From Ruminococcus sp. Zagget11 (GTDB lineage: Bacteria > Bacillota > Clostridia > Oscillospirales > Ruminococcaceae): a stretch of DNA of 57,187 nucleotides. Made by a program: the position numbers and the translations under genes. The DNA lies in assembly GCA_001941135.1 (NCBI GenBank), contig MSHL01000052.1:1-57187 (forward strand), given 5' to 3'. Positions 22,496 to 31,361 of this stretch are shown here, one piece after another (position 1 is the first letter of the stretch; each line of letters starts with the position of its first letter). The notes below the pieces were generated by a model that was not told the DNA's origin, made no database searches, and was given only the letters and a program-made list of their open reading frames with translations.

Positions 22496-23914
22496 TCATA
22501 TTCCCGCGGCAATTTTAGCGTTCAGCTCATCCAGCGCAGTCTGTACGGCATCGCTTATTTCATCTCTTGTAACAGACCATTCCTTGCCGTTGTAGGAAGC
22601 GTCCTTTATTGGGTTATGTACCATGTCGTATACGTCCGAGGAAACGCCGGCATACATATCGATATCCGGATTTTCGTTGGTCAAATCCTTGGTAATCCGC
22701 CACATTTCAAGCATTTCGTCCGTCCAGCCGTAATCCTCACGGTACTGCTTTTCGGCAATTTCTTGGGCGGCGGGATCGCTTACGGCTATAAGCTTGCATT
22801 TCATAAATGCCGCAGCGCCCTCGGGATTTTGCGCACCCTTGCAGAGAGCATACGCATCCACGCCAGAGGGAAGATAATATTCGTCCGCATCGGGATCCCG
22901 CGGCATCGGAACAAACATTATTTCATCCGTTTCACCGTATGCGGAAAGATCTGCCTCGTAAAGCGCCCATATTCCGCAGGGATAGAACAAGGTAAGTCCC
23001 TCGCTTATGCAGCTTGGATATACCTGCCAGTCATACTCATCGTGAGGGAACGGAAGATCGTTTCTCTTTAATTCAAGCATAAAATTCTTGGCACGTTCCA
23101 TCTCCGCGCTGTTAAGATTGGATGTAATAGCACCGTCATCCATGCTGATAACAGGCGTTCCTGTGGTGAGGAGAAAATTAATTTCAAACCACCAGCCGTC
23201 AAAGGCAAATTTATTTGACTCCCTGTCGGAAAATTCAAGGCACATTTCCTTAAAGGTATCCCATGTCCAATTGTCCTCCGCAAGCAAATCCGCAGGATCA
23301 TCAAGACCGTTTTCCGCTACTATTCTCTTGTTGTAAATTATCACACAGCCCGCATCTGTTGAAACCACGGCAACGTAATGCTTACCGTCGATTGTATGGG
23401 CATCGGACAGCTTTTTGGCACCCTCACTCCACAGATCACTGTCAAAGTCAAGGTAATCGTCAAAGGGCTGCAGCATTCCCGCAACGGCTTTACCCGGAAA
23501 TGTATCAAGGTCGGCGGCGGGAAACAGATCCGGAGAATCTCCGCTTAAAACGAGTGTGGAAAGATCCGAGTATCTGGTTTCATAGGTTGTGGGAATATAT
23601 TCGATTGTTCCGCCGTATTTGGTTTCAAAAAGCTCCAGCTCAACCGATTTCGGCTTGCCGTTTGCAGGGTTTAAATCCCAGAAGGAAAGCCATCTCACCA
23701 CCGGATTTGAAAGCGTTTCCACATCCTCAACATCTATCTCGCCAACCGCCCGTGCATCCTCCTCGTCAAGTGTCTTAGGCTCTGTTGCGGCTGTGGTTGA
23801 TGCCGATATTCCTTCCCCTGCTTCCGTTAATGCACTGTCCGAGCAGGCTGTAAGCGATGCGGTAAGCGCCAGCGCAGCGGCTGCTGATATTACCCTGAAT
23901 GTTGACCTTTTCAT
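22496..23914 (-). CDS. Extracellular sugar-binding lipoprotein (ABC transporter, family 1)
   Basis: A 472-residue lipoprotein. The N terminus MKRSTFRVISAAAALALTAS with LTAC gives a lipobox; Cys is residue 24. The mature protein has the family 1 solute-binding fold (about 60-110 YGGTIEYIPTTYETRYSDL; VVSTDAGCVIIYNKRIV; LPSGVDAYALCKGAQNPEGAAAFMK). It should capture oligosaccharides outside the cell. The permease genes (MalF/MalG-like) usually next to it are absent from the window, so it is an orphan that must use permeases encoded elsewhere, or play a sensing role. ATG at 23914 has GAAAGGA ten bases upstream. A divergent AraC regulator gene suggests local control. Confidence 0.88.
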   Translation of the reverse strand: MKRSTFRVISAAAALALTASLTACSDSALTEAGEGISASTTAATEPKTLDEEDARAVGEIDVEDVETLSNPVVRWLSFWDLNPANGKPKSVELELFETKYGGTIEYIPTTYETRYSDLSTLVLSGDSPDLFPAADLDTFPGKAVAGMLQPFDDYLDFDSDLWSEGAKKLSDAHTIDGKHYVAVVSTDAGCVIIYNKRIVAENGLDDPADLLAEDNWTWDTFKEMCLEFSDRESNKFAFDGWWFEINFLLTTGTPVISMDDGAITSNLNSAEMERAKNFMLELKRNDLPFPHDEYDWQVYPSCISEGLTLFYPCGIWALYEADLSAYGETDEIMFVPMPRDPDADEYYLPSGVDAYALCKGAQNPEGAAAFMKCKLIAVSDPAAQEIAEKQYREDYGWTDEMLEMWRITKDLTNENPDIDMYAGVSSDVYDMVHNPIKDASYNGKEWSVTRDEISDAVQTALDELNAKIAAGI

Positions 23915-23964
23915 GTACATCTGTCCTTTCACAATGGATTTGAACGAACTGTTCTTATGCCTAT

Positions 23965-24053
23965 ATAATATCACATAGATTTTTTGTTAAATATCATTTT
24001 TTTGCTGTTTATACAAGATTTTTGTTGCTTTTTATTGTGAAATGTGATATAAT
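23965..24053. promoter_or_regulatory. Divergent promoter region with inverted repeat
   Basis: For the AraC gene: TTGCTT (24025-24030), 17 bp, TATAAT (24048-24053). ATATCACAT (23968-23976) and ATGTGATAT (24042-24050) are inverted copies overlapping the -10 regions of both directions, a likely regulator target. Confidence 0.6.
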
Positions 24054-24075
24054 TCAGTGAAAGGTGGTGACAAAT

Positions 24076-24840
24076 ATGAGCGATATACACGAAAAGTTAG
24101 CCTATATGGAATTTTATATGCGGGAAAATGCTCTGGAGCATATGCCCGTTGAAAGGGAAATGCTTTTTTACAATTATGTAAAAAACGGAGATCTGGACGG
24201 CGTAAATGAAAGCTTCAATGCCCTCGGCAGCAAGGGCTTCGGTGTCCTAAGCGATGATAAGCTGCGAAACCTTAAATATCACCTTATCATAACAATCGCC
24301 TTTATAACACGATTTTGCGTAGAGGGCGGCATGGAACGTGAAACCGCTTATAATTTAAGTGATCTTTACATCAGGCGAACTGATAAAGCACAGACTGCAG
24401 AGCAGATAAACGATCTTCATAAAAGCCTTATATTGGATTTTACCCGCAGAATGTCGGCTATTAAGCGGGCTGTTCCCTATTCCAAGCCGATTATACAGTG
24501 CTTTGAGTATATATATAATCATCTGAACGAGAAAATCACCTTGAATACAATTGCGGAAAGCATAGGTCTGTCGCCTGCATATCTGTCAAGGCTTTTCCAT
24601 AAGGAAACGGGAAAAACCGTCAAGGAATATATACTGGACAAAAGAATAGAAACCGCCTGCAATATGCTGATGTATTCCGAATATGATGCGGCTGATATCG
24701 GAGAATTTCTTGCTTTTTCCTCTCACAGCCACTTTATAGAGGCTTTTAAAAAGCGTATGAATATGACACCGCGGGAATATCGGAACAAGAATTTTCATGC
24801 AAGCAGCGGAATTAAAGGTGGAGTAAAAAATTCGGTATAA
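24076..24840 (+). CDS. AraC-family transcriptional regulator
   Basis: A 254-residue regulator. The C-terminal 100 residues carry the double helix-turn-helix: CFEYIYNHLNEKITLNTIAE, SPAYLSRLFHKETGKTVKEY and the second helix pair DIGEFLAFSSHSHFIEAFKK with MTPREYR. The N-terminal 150 residues are helical and resemble the regulatory part of clostridial AraC proteins; there is no cupin signature or membrane segment. The ATG at 24076 is preferred over two upstream GTG codons, since AAGGTGGTGA is then a well placed ribosome site. Divergent from the sugar-binding lipoprotein, it most likely controls this locus and possibly the GH16/tannase genes just downstream. Confidence 0.9.
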   Translation: MSDIHEKLAYMEFYMRENALEHMPVEREMLFYNYVKNGDLDGVNESFNALGSKGFGVLSDDKLRNLKYHLIITIAFITRFCVEGGMERETAYNLSDLYIRRTDKAQTAEQINDLHKSLILDFTRRMSAIKRAVPYSKPIIQCFEYIYNHLNEKITLNTIAESIGLSPAYLSRLFHKETGKTVKEYILDKRIETACNMLMYSEYDAADIGEFLAFSSHSHFIEAFKKRMNMTPREYRNKNFHASSGIKGGVKNSV

Positions 24841-24911
24841 ACAGCATGATTATTGTATATTTTCTCCCTTTTCCACAGTAAAATTTAAGTAAGGCAAGCC
24901 CCTGCCCAATT

Positions 24912-24922
24912 GTAACGGTTAC
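24912..24922. promoter_or_regulatory. Possible LacI-family operator
   Basis: GTAACGGTTAC is an 11-bp perfect palindrome about a central G, 35 bp upstream of the GH16 start. TGTAA...TTACA-type palindromes are typical LacI-family sites. No LacI regulator is in the window. Confidence 0.45.
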
Positions 24923-24956
24923 TTGCACCTTGGAGAAAAAGGAAAGGAAGATTTAT

Positions 24957-25739
24957 ATGATGGAGCTAAGACATATCGCAATTATTTTATCCGCTTCCAT
25001 AATAATGGGAGGATGCTCGGTAAACAGCAGCAATATTGATAATAATAGTGAAATAAATAATTATACCCTTTATGCGGATCTTGCATCCGATTCATTTGAC
25101 AGCCTGAGCGACCGCTTTCAGATTGCTGACGGCTGGTCAAACGGTTCGATGTTTGACTGCACATGGCGCAAGGAAAACTGTGTGTTCGACGGTGAACAGA
25201 TGTCACTTGTGATTGATGAGGATAAAAAGGACGGCGGCGGTAAATATTCCGGCGGTGAATTTAGGTCAAAGGACTTTTACGGCTTCGGTAAATATGAGGT
25301 TGTAATGAAGCCTGTTTCCAATACAGGTGTTGTATCATCATTTTTTACCTACACCGGACCCTCGGACAATAACCCTTGGGATGAAATAGACATTGAATTT
25401 TTGGGGACGGGTACCACAAAGGTTCAGTTCAACTATTTCACAGACGGCGAGGGTAATCACGAATATATTTACGAGCTGGGCTTTGACGCTTCCGCGGATT
25501 TTCACACATACGGATTTGAATGGACATCGGATGGTATAACATGGCTGGTGGATAATGAGACCGTATATACCGCTTCGGAAAATATTCCGCAAACGCCCTC
25601 AAAGATAATGATGAATGTATGGCCCGGCACAGGCGTGGACAGCTGGCTCGGAGAATATGACGGAAATACGCCGCTCACCGCCTGTTACAAAGAAATTTGT
25701 TTTACGGCTTACGATGATAATGATAACACCGATGAGTAA
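24957..25739 (+). CDS. GH16 endo-beta-glucanase (lichenase-like) lipoprotein
   Basis: A 260-residue surface lipoprotein: MMELRHIAIILSASIIMGGC has a short hydrophobic segment and a Cys lipobox. The rest is a GH16 beta-sandwich: GEFRSKDFYGFGKYEV, the catalytic motif WDEIDIEFLG with two Glu residues around Asp (nucleophile and acid/base), VQFNYFTDGEGNHEY, FHTYGFEWTSDGITWLVD and MMNVWPGTGVDSWLG. These are features of bacterial beta-1,3-1,4-glucanases (lichenases), which cut mixed-linkage beta-glucan outside the cell. Products could feed the binding lipoprotein and the cytosolic GH5. ATG at 24957 follows AAAGGAAAGGAAG. A palindrome lies upstream. Confidence 0.92.
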   Translation: MMELRHIAIILSASIIMGGCSVNSSNIDNNSEINNYTLYADLASDSFDSLSDRFQIADGWSNGSMFDCTWRKENCVFDGEQMSLVIDEDKKDGGGKYSGGEFRSKDFYGFGKYEVVMKPVSNTGVVSSFFTYTGPSDNNPWDEIDIEFLGTGTTKVQFNYFTDGEGNHEYIYELGFDASADFHTYGFEWTSDGITWLVDNETVYTASENIPQTPSKIMMNVWPGTGVDSWLGEYDGNTPLTACYKEICFTAYDDNDNTDE

Positions 25740-25780
25740 TCCCCCACCCGTCCGATCAATCAAATACAAGGAGGCTTACT

Positions 25781-27157
25781 ATGCTTTTTGATGAAAATAA
25801 TTATACCGATGAATATATGGAAACAGAGGACGGCAAATTTCCCTACCGCGCTTATCGCGGAATTATTTTCGCGGATAAGCCTGTTGACGGCTTTCACACA
25901 ATGAATATTTATGCGCCGTCAGCCTACTATCGGGGAGAAAGCATTAACGGCTACACACTGAAAACAGTCCCTATTTTCATGCCGAATTCCGTGGGAGGAT
26001 ATTTTCCCTGTAGCACCGATGAACCGTGCCAAAGCAATACAATACGCCTTGCACTTCTCCATGGATATGTGGTAGCTTCCCCCGCTATCCGAGGCAGAAC
26101 CTTAAAGGACAAGGACGGGAAAAATTGCGGCAAAGCTCCTGCCTGCATTGTGGATTACAAGGCGGCTGTCAGGTATCTTCACAGGTTTGCGGAGCTTATC
26201 CCCGGAGATGATAAAAAAATCGTTACCAACGGCACAAGTGCGGGCGGGGCATTATCCTGCTTAATGGGTGTAACGGGAAATCACCCCGACTATGAAAAAT
26301 ATTTCGGTGAAATAGGCGTTGACAGCGGTGACGACTCGGTTTTCACCGCATCCTGCTACTGTCCCATAACCAACCTCGACCATGCGGACTGCGCCCATGA
26401 ATGGCAGTTTGACGGTATCTATGATTACCACAGAAGTGAAATGTATATGTCTGAGGGAGGCAGACCGATTTTCACACCCGTAGACGGAATGATGGACGAT
26501 ATGCGTATCCGAATTTCCAAGGAGGAAAGCGCTTTATTCCCCGCCTACCTTAACAGCCTTAATCTAAAGGACGAAAATGGCAAGGCTCTCACCTTGGACG
26601 AAAACGGCAACGGAAGCTTTAAGGAATATGTTAAATCGGTAATTCTTTCCTCGGCGCAAAAGGCTTTAGACAAGGGCGAGGATTTATCCCGCCAGGGCTG
26701 GCTCACCGTTAAAGAGGGGAAAGCCGTTGCTATGGATTTTAAAGGCTTTGCCGCGGATATAACAAGAATGAAGCTTGCCCCTGCCTTTGACGATGTGACT
26801 ATGACAAGTCCCGAAAATCATCTGTTCGGGGACAGGGATAACGATTTCGCCCACTTCACTCAATACAGTGCCGCTCACAGCTCAGTTAATGTCATTACAG
26901 CGGACAAAAGGGTAATTAAGCTGTTAAATCCCATGTACTACATCGGCGATGAAAGGGCGAAAACCGCCAAGCATTTCCGCATACGTCACGGCGAATGTGA
27001 CCGTGATACATCTATAGCCATTTCCGCAATTCTTACCCTAAAGCTAAAGGAAATAGGCTGCAATGTGGATTACGCATCTCCTTGGAACATTCCCCATGCG
27101 GGGGATTATGATTTGGATGAGCTGTTTGCATGGATTGACGATATTTGCGTAAATTAA
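25781..27157 (+). CDS. Subtype-B tannase-like alpha/beta hydrolase
   Basis: A 458-residue esterase that follows the subtype-B tannase of lactobacilli closely by memory of that family: MPNSVGGYFP, GKAPACIVDYKAAVRYLHRF, NGTSAGGALS with nucleophile Ser153, CYCPITNLDHADCAHEWQFD, TSPENHLFGD, RIRHGECDRDTS with Asp407 and PHAGDYDL with His439. The Asp-His spacing of 32 equals that of the characterised enzyme. It has no signal peptide. Tannases split galloyl esters of plant polyphenols; related esterases release ferulate or gallate. It follows the GH16 gene by 41 bp with AAGGAGG before its ATG, so plant-ester removal is coupled with beta-glucan use. Confidence 0.85.
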   Translation: MLFDENNYTDEYMETEDGKFPYRAYRGIIFADKPVDGFHTMNIYAPSAYYRGESINGYTLKTVPIFMPNSVGGYFPCSTDEPCQSNTIRLALLHGYVVASPAIRGRTLKDKDGKNCGKAPACIVDYKAAVRYLHRFAELIPGDDKKIVTNGTSAGGALSCLMGVTGNHPDYEKYFGEIGVDSGDDSVFTASCYCPITNLDHADCAHEWQFDGIYDYHRSEMYMSEGGRPIFTPVDGMMDDMRIRISKEESALFPAYLNSLNLKDENGKALTLDENGNGSFKEYVKSVILSSAQKALDKGEDLSRQGWLTVKEGKAVAMDFKGFAADITRMKLAPAFDDVTMTSPENHLFGDRDNDFAHFTQYSAAHSSVNVITADKRVIKLLNPMYYIGDERAKTAKHFRIRHGECDRDTSIAISAILTLKLKEIGCNVDYASPWNIPHAGDYDLDELFAWIDDICVN

Positions 27158-27170
27158 GAACAAAATAGCT

Positions 27171-27203
27171 AAGGGGGAAAGCAGCGGCTTTCCCCCTTTT
27201 TTT
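27171..27203. terminator. Terminator between convergent tannase and PfkB genes
   Basis: AAGGGGGAAA-gcagcggc-TTTCCCCCTT followed by TTTTT on the plus strand. The T-run touches the stop codon of the minus-strand PfkB gene. Confidence 0.88.
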
Positions 27204-28005
27204 AAATTCCCCCGAAATGCGACAGGGTTCTTGAAGCAATTTCCGAGCCTTTGTTCATTGCGCCGATTATATCGCCGCTGAGCATATATTCACAGATAAA
27301 TCCCGCATGGTAGCTGTCGCTGCACCCTGTGGTATCGACTACATTTTCAACGTCAACCGCCGATACACGGTACATATTACCCTTATGATATGTAACGCTT
27401 CCCCTCTCGGCAAGGGTCATATTAAATAATCCCTCGTATCCCTCAGACATTTCCCCAAATTGAGAAAGCAGCTCCTCCGTACCGCTTATCAGAAAGAAAT
27501 CTATATAGGGCGCATACCTTTTCATATAGTCAAAATCCCGACATATACTGAAATCCACCGCCAATTTAAAGCTATGTTTTTTCTTAAGCTCAATTACCTG
27601 TGAAAAGCAGGACGCCCAAGAATGAATGAACACTGCATCGGCGGAGGTTATTATTTTAATCTCCCTTTCGTTTAATACTATGTTGTCAAGGATTTCTCCG
27701 TCCCATGAATTATCTTTATAATACCTGTCGCCATCGGGTGTCAGATACGTGCGGCTTTGGGCGGTGGGAAAGCGATCATCGGTTCGTATGTATTCGGTAT
27801 TGATATTAAGATGTGAAAGGGAATCCATTATAAAATCGGCATATTTGTCATGCCCCACAATTCCAAGGAGGGTAACGTCAACGTCAGCGAACTCCGCTGC
27901 ATGGGCGGCGAAATTCAGCGCCTCCCCTCCCGGTCTGATTATATCCGTTCCGTCAAAAACATCCGCACAAATACAAGGCAGTGCCGCAAGATTTATTTTT
28001 TTCAT
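27202..28005 (-). CDS. PfkB-family sugar kinase (fructoselysine-kinase-like)
   Basis: A 267-residue PfkB kinase, shorter than fructokinases. Seen: GGEALNFAAHAAEFADVDVT (sugar-binding GG and helix), SRTYLTPDGDRYY, AVDFSICRDFD, and DTTGCSDSYHAGFICEY, where the usual GAGDS is GCSDS with the catalytic Asp kept. Its short length and overall layout resemble FrlD, the fructoselysine 6-kinase, but no other frl genes (deglycase, transporter) are present, so the substrate stays open. ATG at 28005 follows GGAGGATGTAGG. It is convergent with the tannase gene; the next gene upstream on the same strand encodes a radical SAM protein 52 bp away. Confidence 0.75.
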   Translation of the reverse strand: MKKINLAALPCICADVFDGTDIIRPGGEALNFAAHAAEFADVDVTLLGIVGHDKYADFIMDSLSHLNINTEYIRTDDRFPTAQSRTYLTPDGDRYYKDNSWDGEILDNIVLNEREIKIITSADAVFIHSWASCFSQVIELKKKHSFKLAVDFSICRDFDYMKRYAPYIDFFLISGTEELLSQFGEMSEGYEGLFNMTLAERGSVTYHKGNMYRVSAVDVENVVDTTGCSDSYHAGFICEYMLSGDIIGAMNKGSEIASRTLSHFGGI

Positions 28006-28057
28006 CCTACATCCTCCATAAAGCTTCCAAAGTCAAAGAGTACAAAATATTTTTCAT

Positions 28058-28993
28058 TCAACGGGAAGCGAACTTTCCCTGCCATGAATCGCGGCGGACA
28101 AGCTCCTTGTCAATTTCATTCATAACCACAAATTTCTTTAAGCTCCAAAGAGGCGCTATAAGCGTATTTCGGTTGCCGTCCCCCGTTACCCGCTGTATAA
28201 TTAAATCGGCGGGCAGAATTTCCAGCTGGTCGCAGACAATCCCCACATATTCCTCAAGGGTAAGGGCTGAAAGCTTCCCGTCAAGATAATCCTTTGCCAT
28301 GGGCGTTCCCGCAATTATATGCAGCAAATGCAGCTTTATGCTGTGCAAATCCAGCTTTGCCATCTCGCGGGCGCTTTCCAGCATCATTTCCCTGCTTTCT
28401 CCGGGAAGTCCGTTTATAAGATGCACACACACGTTAATTCCGCATTCATGCAGACGCCGATAGCATTTCAGAAAATCCTCATAGCTGTGACAACGGTTGA
28501 TATTTGTGGCGGTGCGGTCATGCACGGTCTGAAGTCCCAGCTCCACCGTAAGATATGTACGCTTCGACAGCGCTTCAAGGAAACGCAGCATATCGCCGCT
28601 TATACAATCGGGGCGAATGGATATGGCTATTCCCACAACATTTTCAAGGGAAAGGGCCTCCTCCGTAAGCGCTTTCACCCTTTCAACAGGTCCGTATGTG
28701 TTGGTATTTGCTTGAAAATAGGGTATATACAAGCCCTCGTGCCATTTTTCATTCATCCGTGCCTTGACCTCGTAAAACTGCTCGGTAACGCTTTTTTGCG
28801 GGTCGCCCGCAAAATCGCCGCTGCCCGCGGAGCAGTACGTACAGCCGCCCACTCCCTTACTCCCATCGATATTGGGACAGGTAAAGCCGCAATTAAGGGA
28901 AATTTTCATAACCTTGCAGCCAAAGCGCTCTTTCAAATAATAGCTTTGGGTATAGTACCTTTTATTGGTATCCGAGTATCTGTATTTTTCCAC
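28058..28993 (-). CDS. YhcC-type radical SAM protein (TIGR01212 family)
   Basis: A 311-residue radical SAM protein of the YhcC family. N-terminal RYYTQSYYLKERFGCKVMKI leads into the cluster region CGFTCPNIDG...GGCTYC, with the Cys set for the [4Fe-4S] cluster. Further conserved parts: FQANTNTYGPVERVK, GIAISIRPDCISGDML, YLTVELGLQTVHD, HLINGLPGE and IIAGTPMAKDY. The biochemical role of the family is unclear (tRNA or protein modification has been considered). The start is GTG at 28993, read as MEKYRYSD; its AAAGG is 16 nt away, longer than usual. Likely co-transcribed with the PfkB gene but without evident functional link. Confidence 0.88.
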   Translation of the reverse strand: MEKYRYSDTNKRYYTQSYYLKERFGCKVMKISLNCGFTCPNIDGSKGVGGCTYCSAGSGDFAGDPQKSVTEQFYEVKARMNEKWHEGLYIPYFQANTNTYGPVERVKALTEEALSLENVVGIAISIRPDCISGDMLRFLEALSKRTYLTVELGLQTVHDRTATNINRCHSYEDFLKCYRRLHECGINVCVHLINGLPGESREMMLESAREMAKLDLHSIKLHLLHIIAGTPMAKDYLDGKLSALTLEEYVGIVCDQLEILPADLIIQRVTGDGNRNTLIAPLWSLKKFVVMNEIDKELVRRDSWQGKFASR

Positions 28994-29159
28994 TTATTTT
29001 TTCACCGACCTTTTTTGCATTTGCTGAACGCCGAAGCAGCTTTGATAATGCTTATATCACGATATGCACCCATCATTTCGGCTTGCTGTTAAGTGTGATA
29101 AATTAATCACAGCTCAATAAACTACTGTTTTGGTTTTCTGTTTTTCTGCGATTATCATC

Positions 29160-29165
29160 ATTATA
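29160..29165 (-). promoter_or_regulatory. Candidate -10 box of the yhcC-like gene
   Basis: Minus-strand TGTTATAAT is an extended -10, with TGCAAT 16 bp further upstream as a weak -35. It would give a leader of about 160 nt; the rest of the gap 28994-29284 shows nothing recognisable. Confidence 0.4.
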
Positions 29166-29284
29166 ACATATCTGAGCTTTTATTGCACTACTTTTTTGCT
29201 TTTTTATTTTCGATATGATTTTCGCCATTACGCTTCGGATTTTCGCTGACCGCCGATTTTGGAGAAACTTAAACTCATTCCTTA

Positions 29285-29313
29285 TTGACAAACAGAACAA
29301 ATTATGCTATCAT
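29285..29313 (+). promoter_or_regulatory. Promoter of the manA-glk-ilvD operon
   Basis: TTGACA (29285-29290), 17 bp, TATCAT (29308-29313), about 32 bp before the manA ribosome site AAAGGAG. Confidence 0.82.
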
Positions 29314-29351
29314 TAGTGTATTGGATTTTACTCGAAAAGGAGATAGTTATT

Positions 29352-30317
29352 ATGCTGTACCCTCTTAAGCTTAAGCCCGCCTTTAAGGATTATATTTGGG
29401 GCGGAACAAGACTTCGCGACGACTTCGGCAAGGACTGCGATTTCGATAGGATTGCAGAAAGCTGGGAGCTTTCCTGTCACCCCGACGGCAAATCCGTTAT
29501 TGCCAACGGCGAATTTGCGGGATCTACCTTGTATGACTATATTCACGATTATTCATATCATGTTCTCGGATCTAACTGCAAAAGATTTGAATATTTCCCC
29601 ATTCTCATTAAGCTTATCGATGCCAAGGACAATCTGTCAGTTCAAGTTCACCCCGATGATGAATACGCACGCAGAGTTGAGGGGCAATACGGTAAAACTG
29701 AAATGTGGTACGTTATCGATGCGGACGAAGGCGCATCGCTTTTATACGGCTTTAAAAAGGAAATATCCAAAGCCGAATTTGAACAGCGAATCAGGAATAA
29801 TACCCTGCTTGAGGTAACCAATTCCGTTCCCGTGAAAAAGGGAGATGTTTTCTTTATAAGCTCCGGAACGCTGCACGCTATCGGAAAGGGTATACTTATT
29901 GCCGAAATTCAGCAAAATTCCAACGTTACATACCGTATCTGCGATTACGGAAGAGTGGGTGCGGACGGCAAGCCTCGTCAGCTTCATGTTGATAAAGCCG
30001 TGGATGTTACAAAGCTTTGTCCCGCTGTCCCCTATCCGCAGAGCGATCCCAAGCCTATGGGCGGTTACACCGATAAGCTTTTGGCATCCTGCGACTACTT
30101 CACAGTGAATGCCTTGGAGGTTGACACGCAGGCGGAGCTTTTTGCAAGGGAATCCTCCTTTATCAGCATTCTTGTACTGGACGGCGGATGCGTTATTTCC
30201 GCCGACGGATGCGAACCCCTTGAAGCCGTAAAGGGCGACAGCTTCTTTATCCCCGCGGGTCTTGGCAAATTCACTCTTACCGGTAAATGCTCCGTGCTTA
30301 AAACATTTGTGGGGTAA
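29352..30317 (+). CDS. manA: Mannose-6-phosphate isomerase, class I
   Basis: A 321-residue cupin-fold, zinc-dependent isomerase interconverting mannose 6-phosphate and fructose 6-phosphate. Visible: start MLYPLKLKPAFKDYIWGGTR, LSVQVHPDDEYA (zinc-binding Gln and His), KTEMWYVIDADEGA (zinc-binding Glu), and ISSGTLHAIGKGILIAEIQQ (zinc His and catalytic region). The length is that of short Firmicutes ManA. ATG at 29352 follows AAAAGGAGATAGTT and is better than the upstream in-frame Met. First gene of an operon with a ROK kinase, so it sends mannose and glucose to glycolysis; also gives mannose 6-phosphate for glycan precursors. Confidence 0.95.
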   Translation: MLYPLKLKPAFKDYIWGGTRLRDDFGKDCDFDRIAESWELSCHPDGKSVIANGEFAGSTLYDYIHDYSYHVLGSNCKRFEYFPILIKLIDAKDNLSVQVHPDDEYARRVEGQYGKTEMWYVIDADEGASLLYGFKKEISKAEFEQRIRNNTLLEVTNSVPVKKGDVFFISSGTLHAIGKGILIAEIQQNSNVTYRICDYGRVGADGKPRQLHVDKAVDVTKLCPAVPYPQSDPKPMGGYTDKLLASCDYFTVNALEVDTQAELFARESSFISILVLDGGCVISADGCEPLEAVKGDSFFIPAGLGKFTLTGKCSVLKTFVG

Positions 30318-30370
30318 TTATCTTTGAAACCGATTATATATCATCTATCATCTGTATTGGGGGCTTTTTA

Positions 30371-31360
30371 ATGAAATATTACATAGGAATCGACTTAGGC
30401 GGAACTAATATCAAAGCCGGTGTCGTAAATGAAAATTATGAGATAATCGCCAAGGCAACCACAAAAACTCTTTGCCCTCGTCCCGCAAAGGAAATCTGTG
30501 ACGATATGGCGAAGGTGTCAATCGAGGCTTGCCGTGAGGCGGGTATCGATGTAAACGATGTGGAATGGATCGGCATAGGCACTCCCGGAATTGCCGACAA
30601 CGACAAGGGCACTATCCCCTATTCCAACAACCTTGACTTCCACGATGTTCCCGTGAGAGAATACATTCAAGCACATATCAATAAGCCCGTTTATGTAGCC
30701 AACGATGCCAACGCCGCCGCTTACGGCGAATTTGTGGCAGGCTCTGCCAAGGGTGCGAGAAACGCTGTCTGCATTACCTTGGGAACAGGTGTGGGCGCGG
30801 GAATTATCGTTGACGGAAAAATCCTTACCGGCTCTAACCACGCGGGCGCGGAGCTGGGTCATATCGTAATAGATATGGACGGCCCTCAGTGTACCTGCGG
30901 CAGAAAGGGCTGCTTTGAGGTATTCTCCTCCGCAATAGGTCTTGTACGAATGACCAAGGAGGCTGCGGAGGCAGACAGCTCCTCCCTGCTGAACGAGTAT
31001 TACGAAAAGGACGGGAAATACTCCGCCAAGCACGCTTTCATTGCAATGCGCAATGGGGATAAGGCAGGCACGGAGGTTGTCAACAAATATTGCAGATATT
31101 TAGCGGCGGGCATTACCAATGCCATAAATATTTTCCAGCCCGATATTCTCTGTATAGGCGGCGGAGTATGCAACGAGGGTGATCACCTTCTCCTCCCCGT
31201 TAAGGAGCTTGTGGCTAAAGAGGTCTATACCAGAATGATTCCCCAAAACACTGAAATAGTGGTTGCAAGCCTTGGAAACGATGCGGGAATTATCGGTGCG
31301 GCATTCCTTGGAGACGCAGAACAAAACAAAACGCAATTAAACCGAAAGGAAGTAAATTAA
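30371..31360 (+). CDS. ROK-family glucokinase
   Basis: A 329-residue ROK kinase without DNA-binding domain, probably phosphorylating glucose with ATP. N-terminal [17 protein letters not shown] is the ATP phosphate loop; [22 protein letters not shown] (catalytic Asp), [22 protein letters not shown], and the zinc-binding [10 protein letters not shown] follow. Length and motifs match clostridial GlkA-type glucokinases. ATG follows GGGGG. It sits 53 bp after manA and is followed by ilvD two bases after its stop codon, so it is in one operon. Another hexose substrate is possible, but the manA neighbour supports hexose use. Confidence 0.92.
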   Translation: MKYYIGIDLGGTNIKAGVVNENYEIIAKATTKTLCPRPAKEICDDMAKVSIEACREAGIDVNDVEWIGIGTPGIADNDKGTIPYSNNLDFHDVPVREYIQAHINKPVYVANDANAAAYGEFVAGSAKGARNAVCITLGTGVGAGIIVDGKILTGSNHAGAELGHIVIDMDGPQCTCGRKGCFEVFSSAIGLVRMTKEAAEADSSSLLNEYYEKDGKYSAKHAFIAMRNGDKAGTEVVNKYCRYLAAGITNAINIFQPDILCIGGGVCNEGDHLLLPVKELVAKEVYTRMIPQNTEIVVASLGNDAGIIGAAFLGDAEQNKTQLNRKEVN

Positions 31361-31361
31361 A

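Noticed and set aside
27202-28005. Fructoselysine utilisation (frl) locus
   Set aside because: Only a kinase resembling FrlD is present; no deglycase or transporter, so the pathway is not supported.
29103-29300. 65-codon open frame on the minus strand upstream of the yhcC-like gene
   Set aside because: Lys/Asn-rich translation of AT-rich DNA, no ribosome site, no domain; the stretch carries promoter-like boxes instead.
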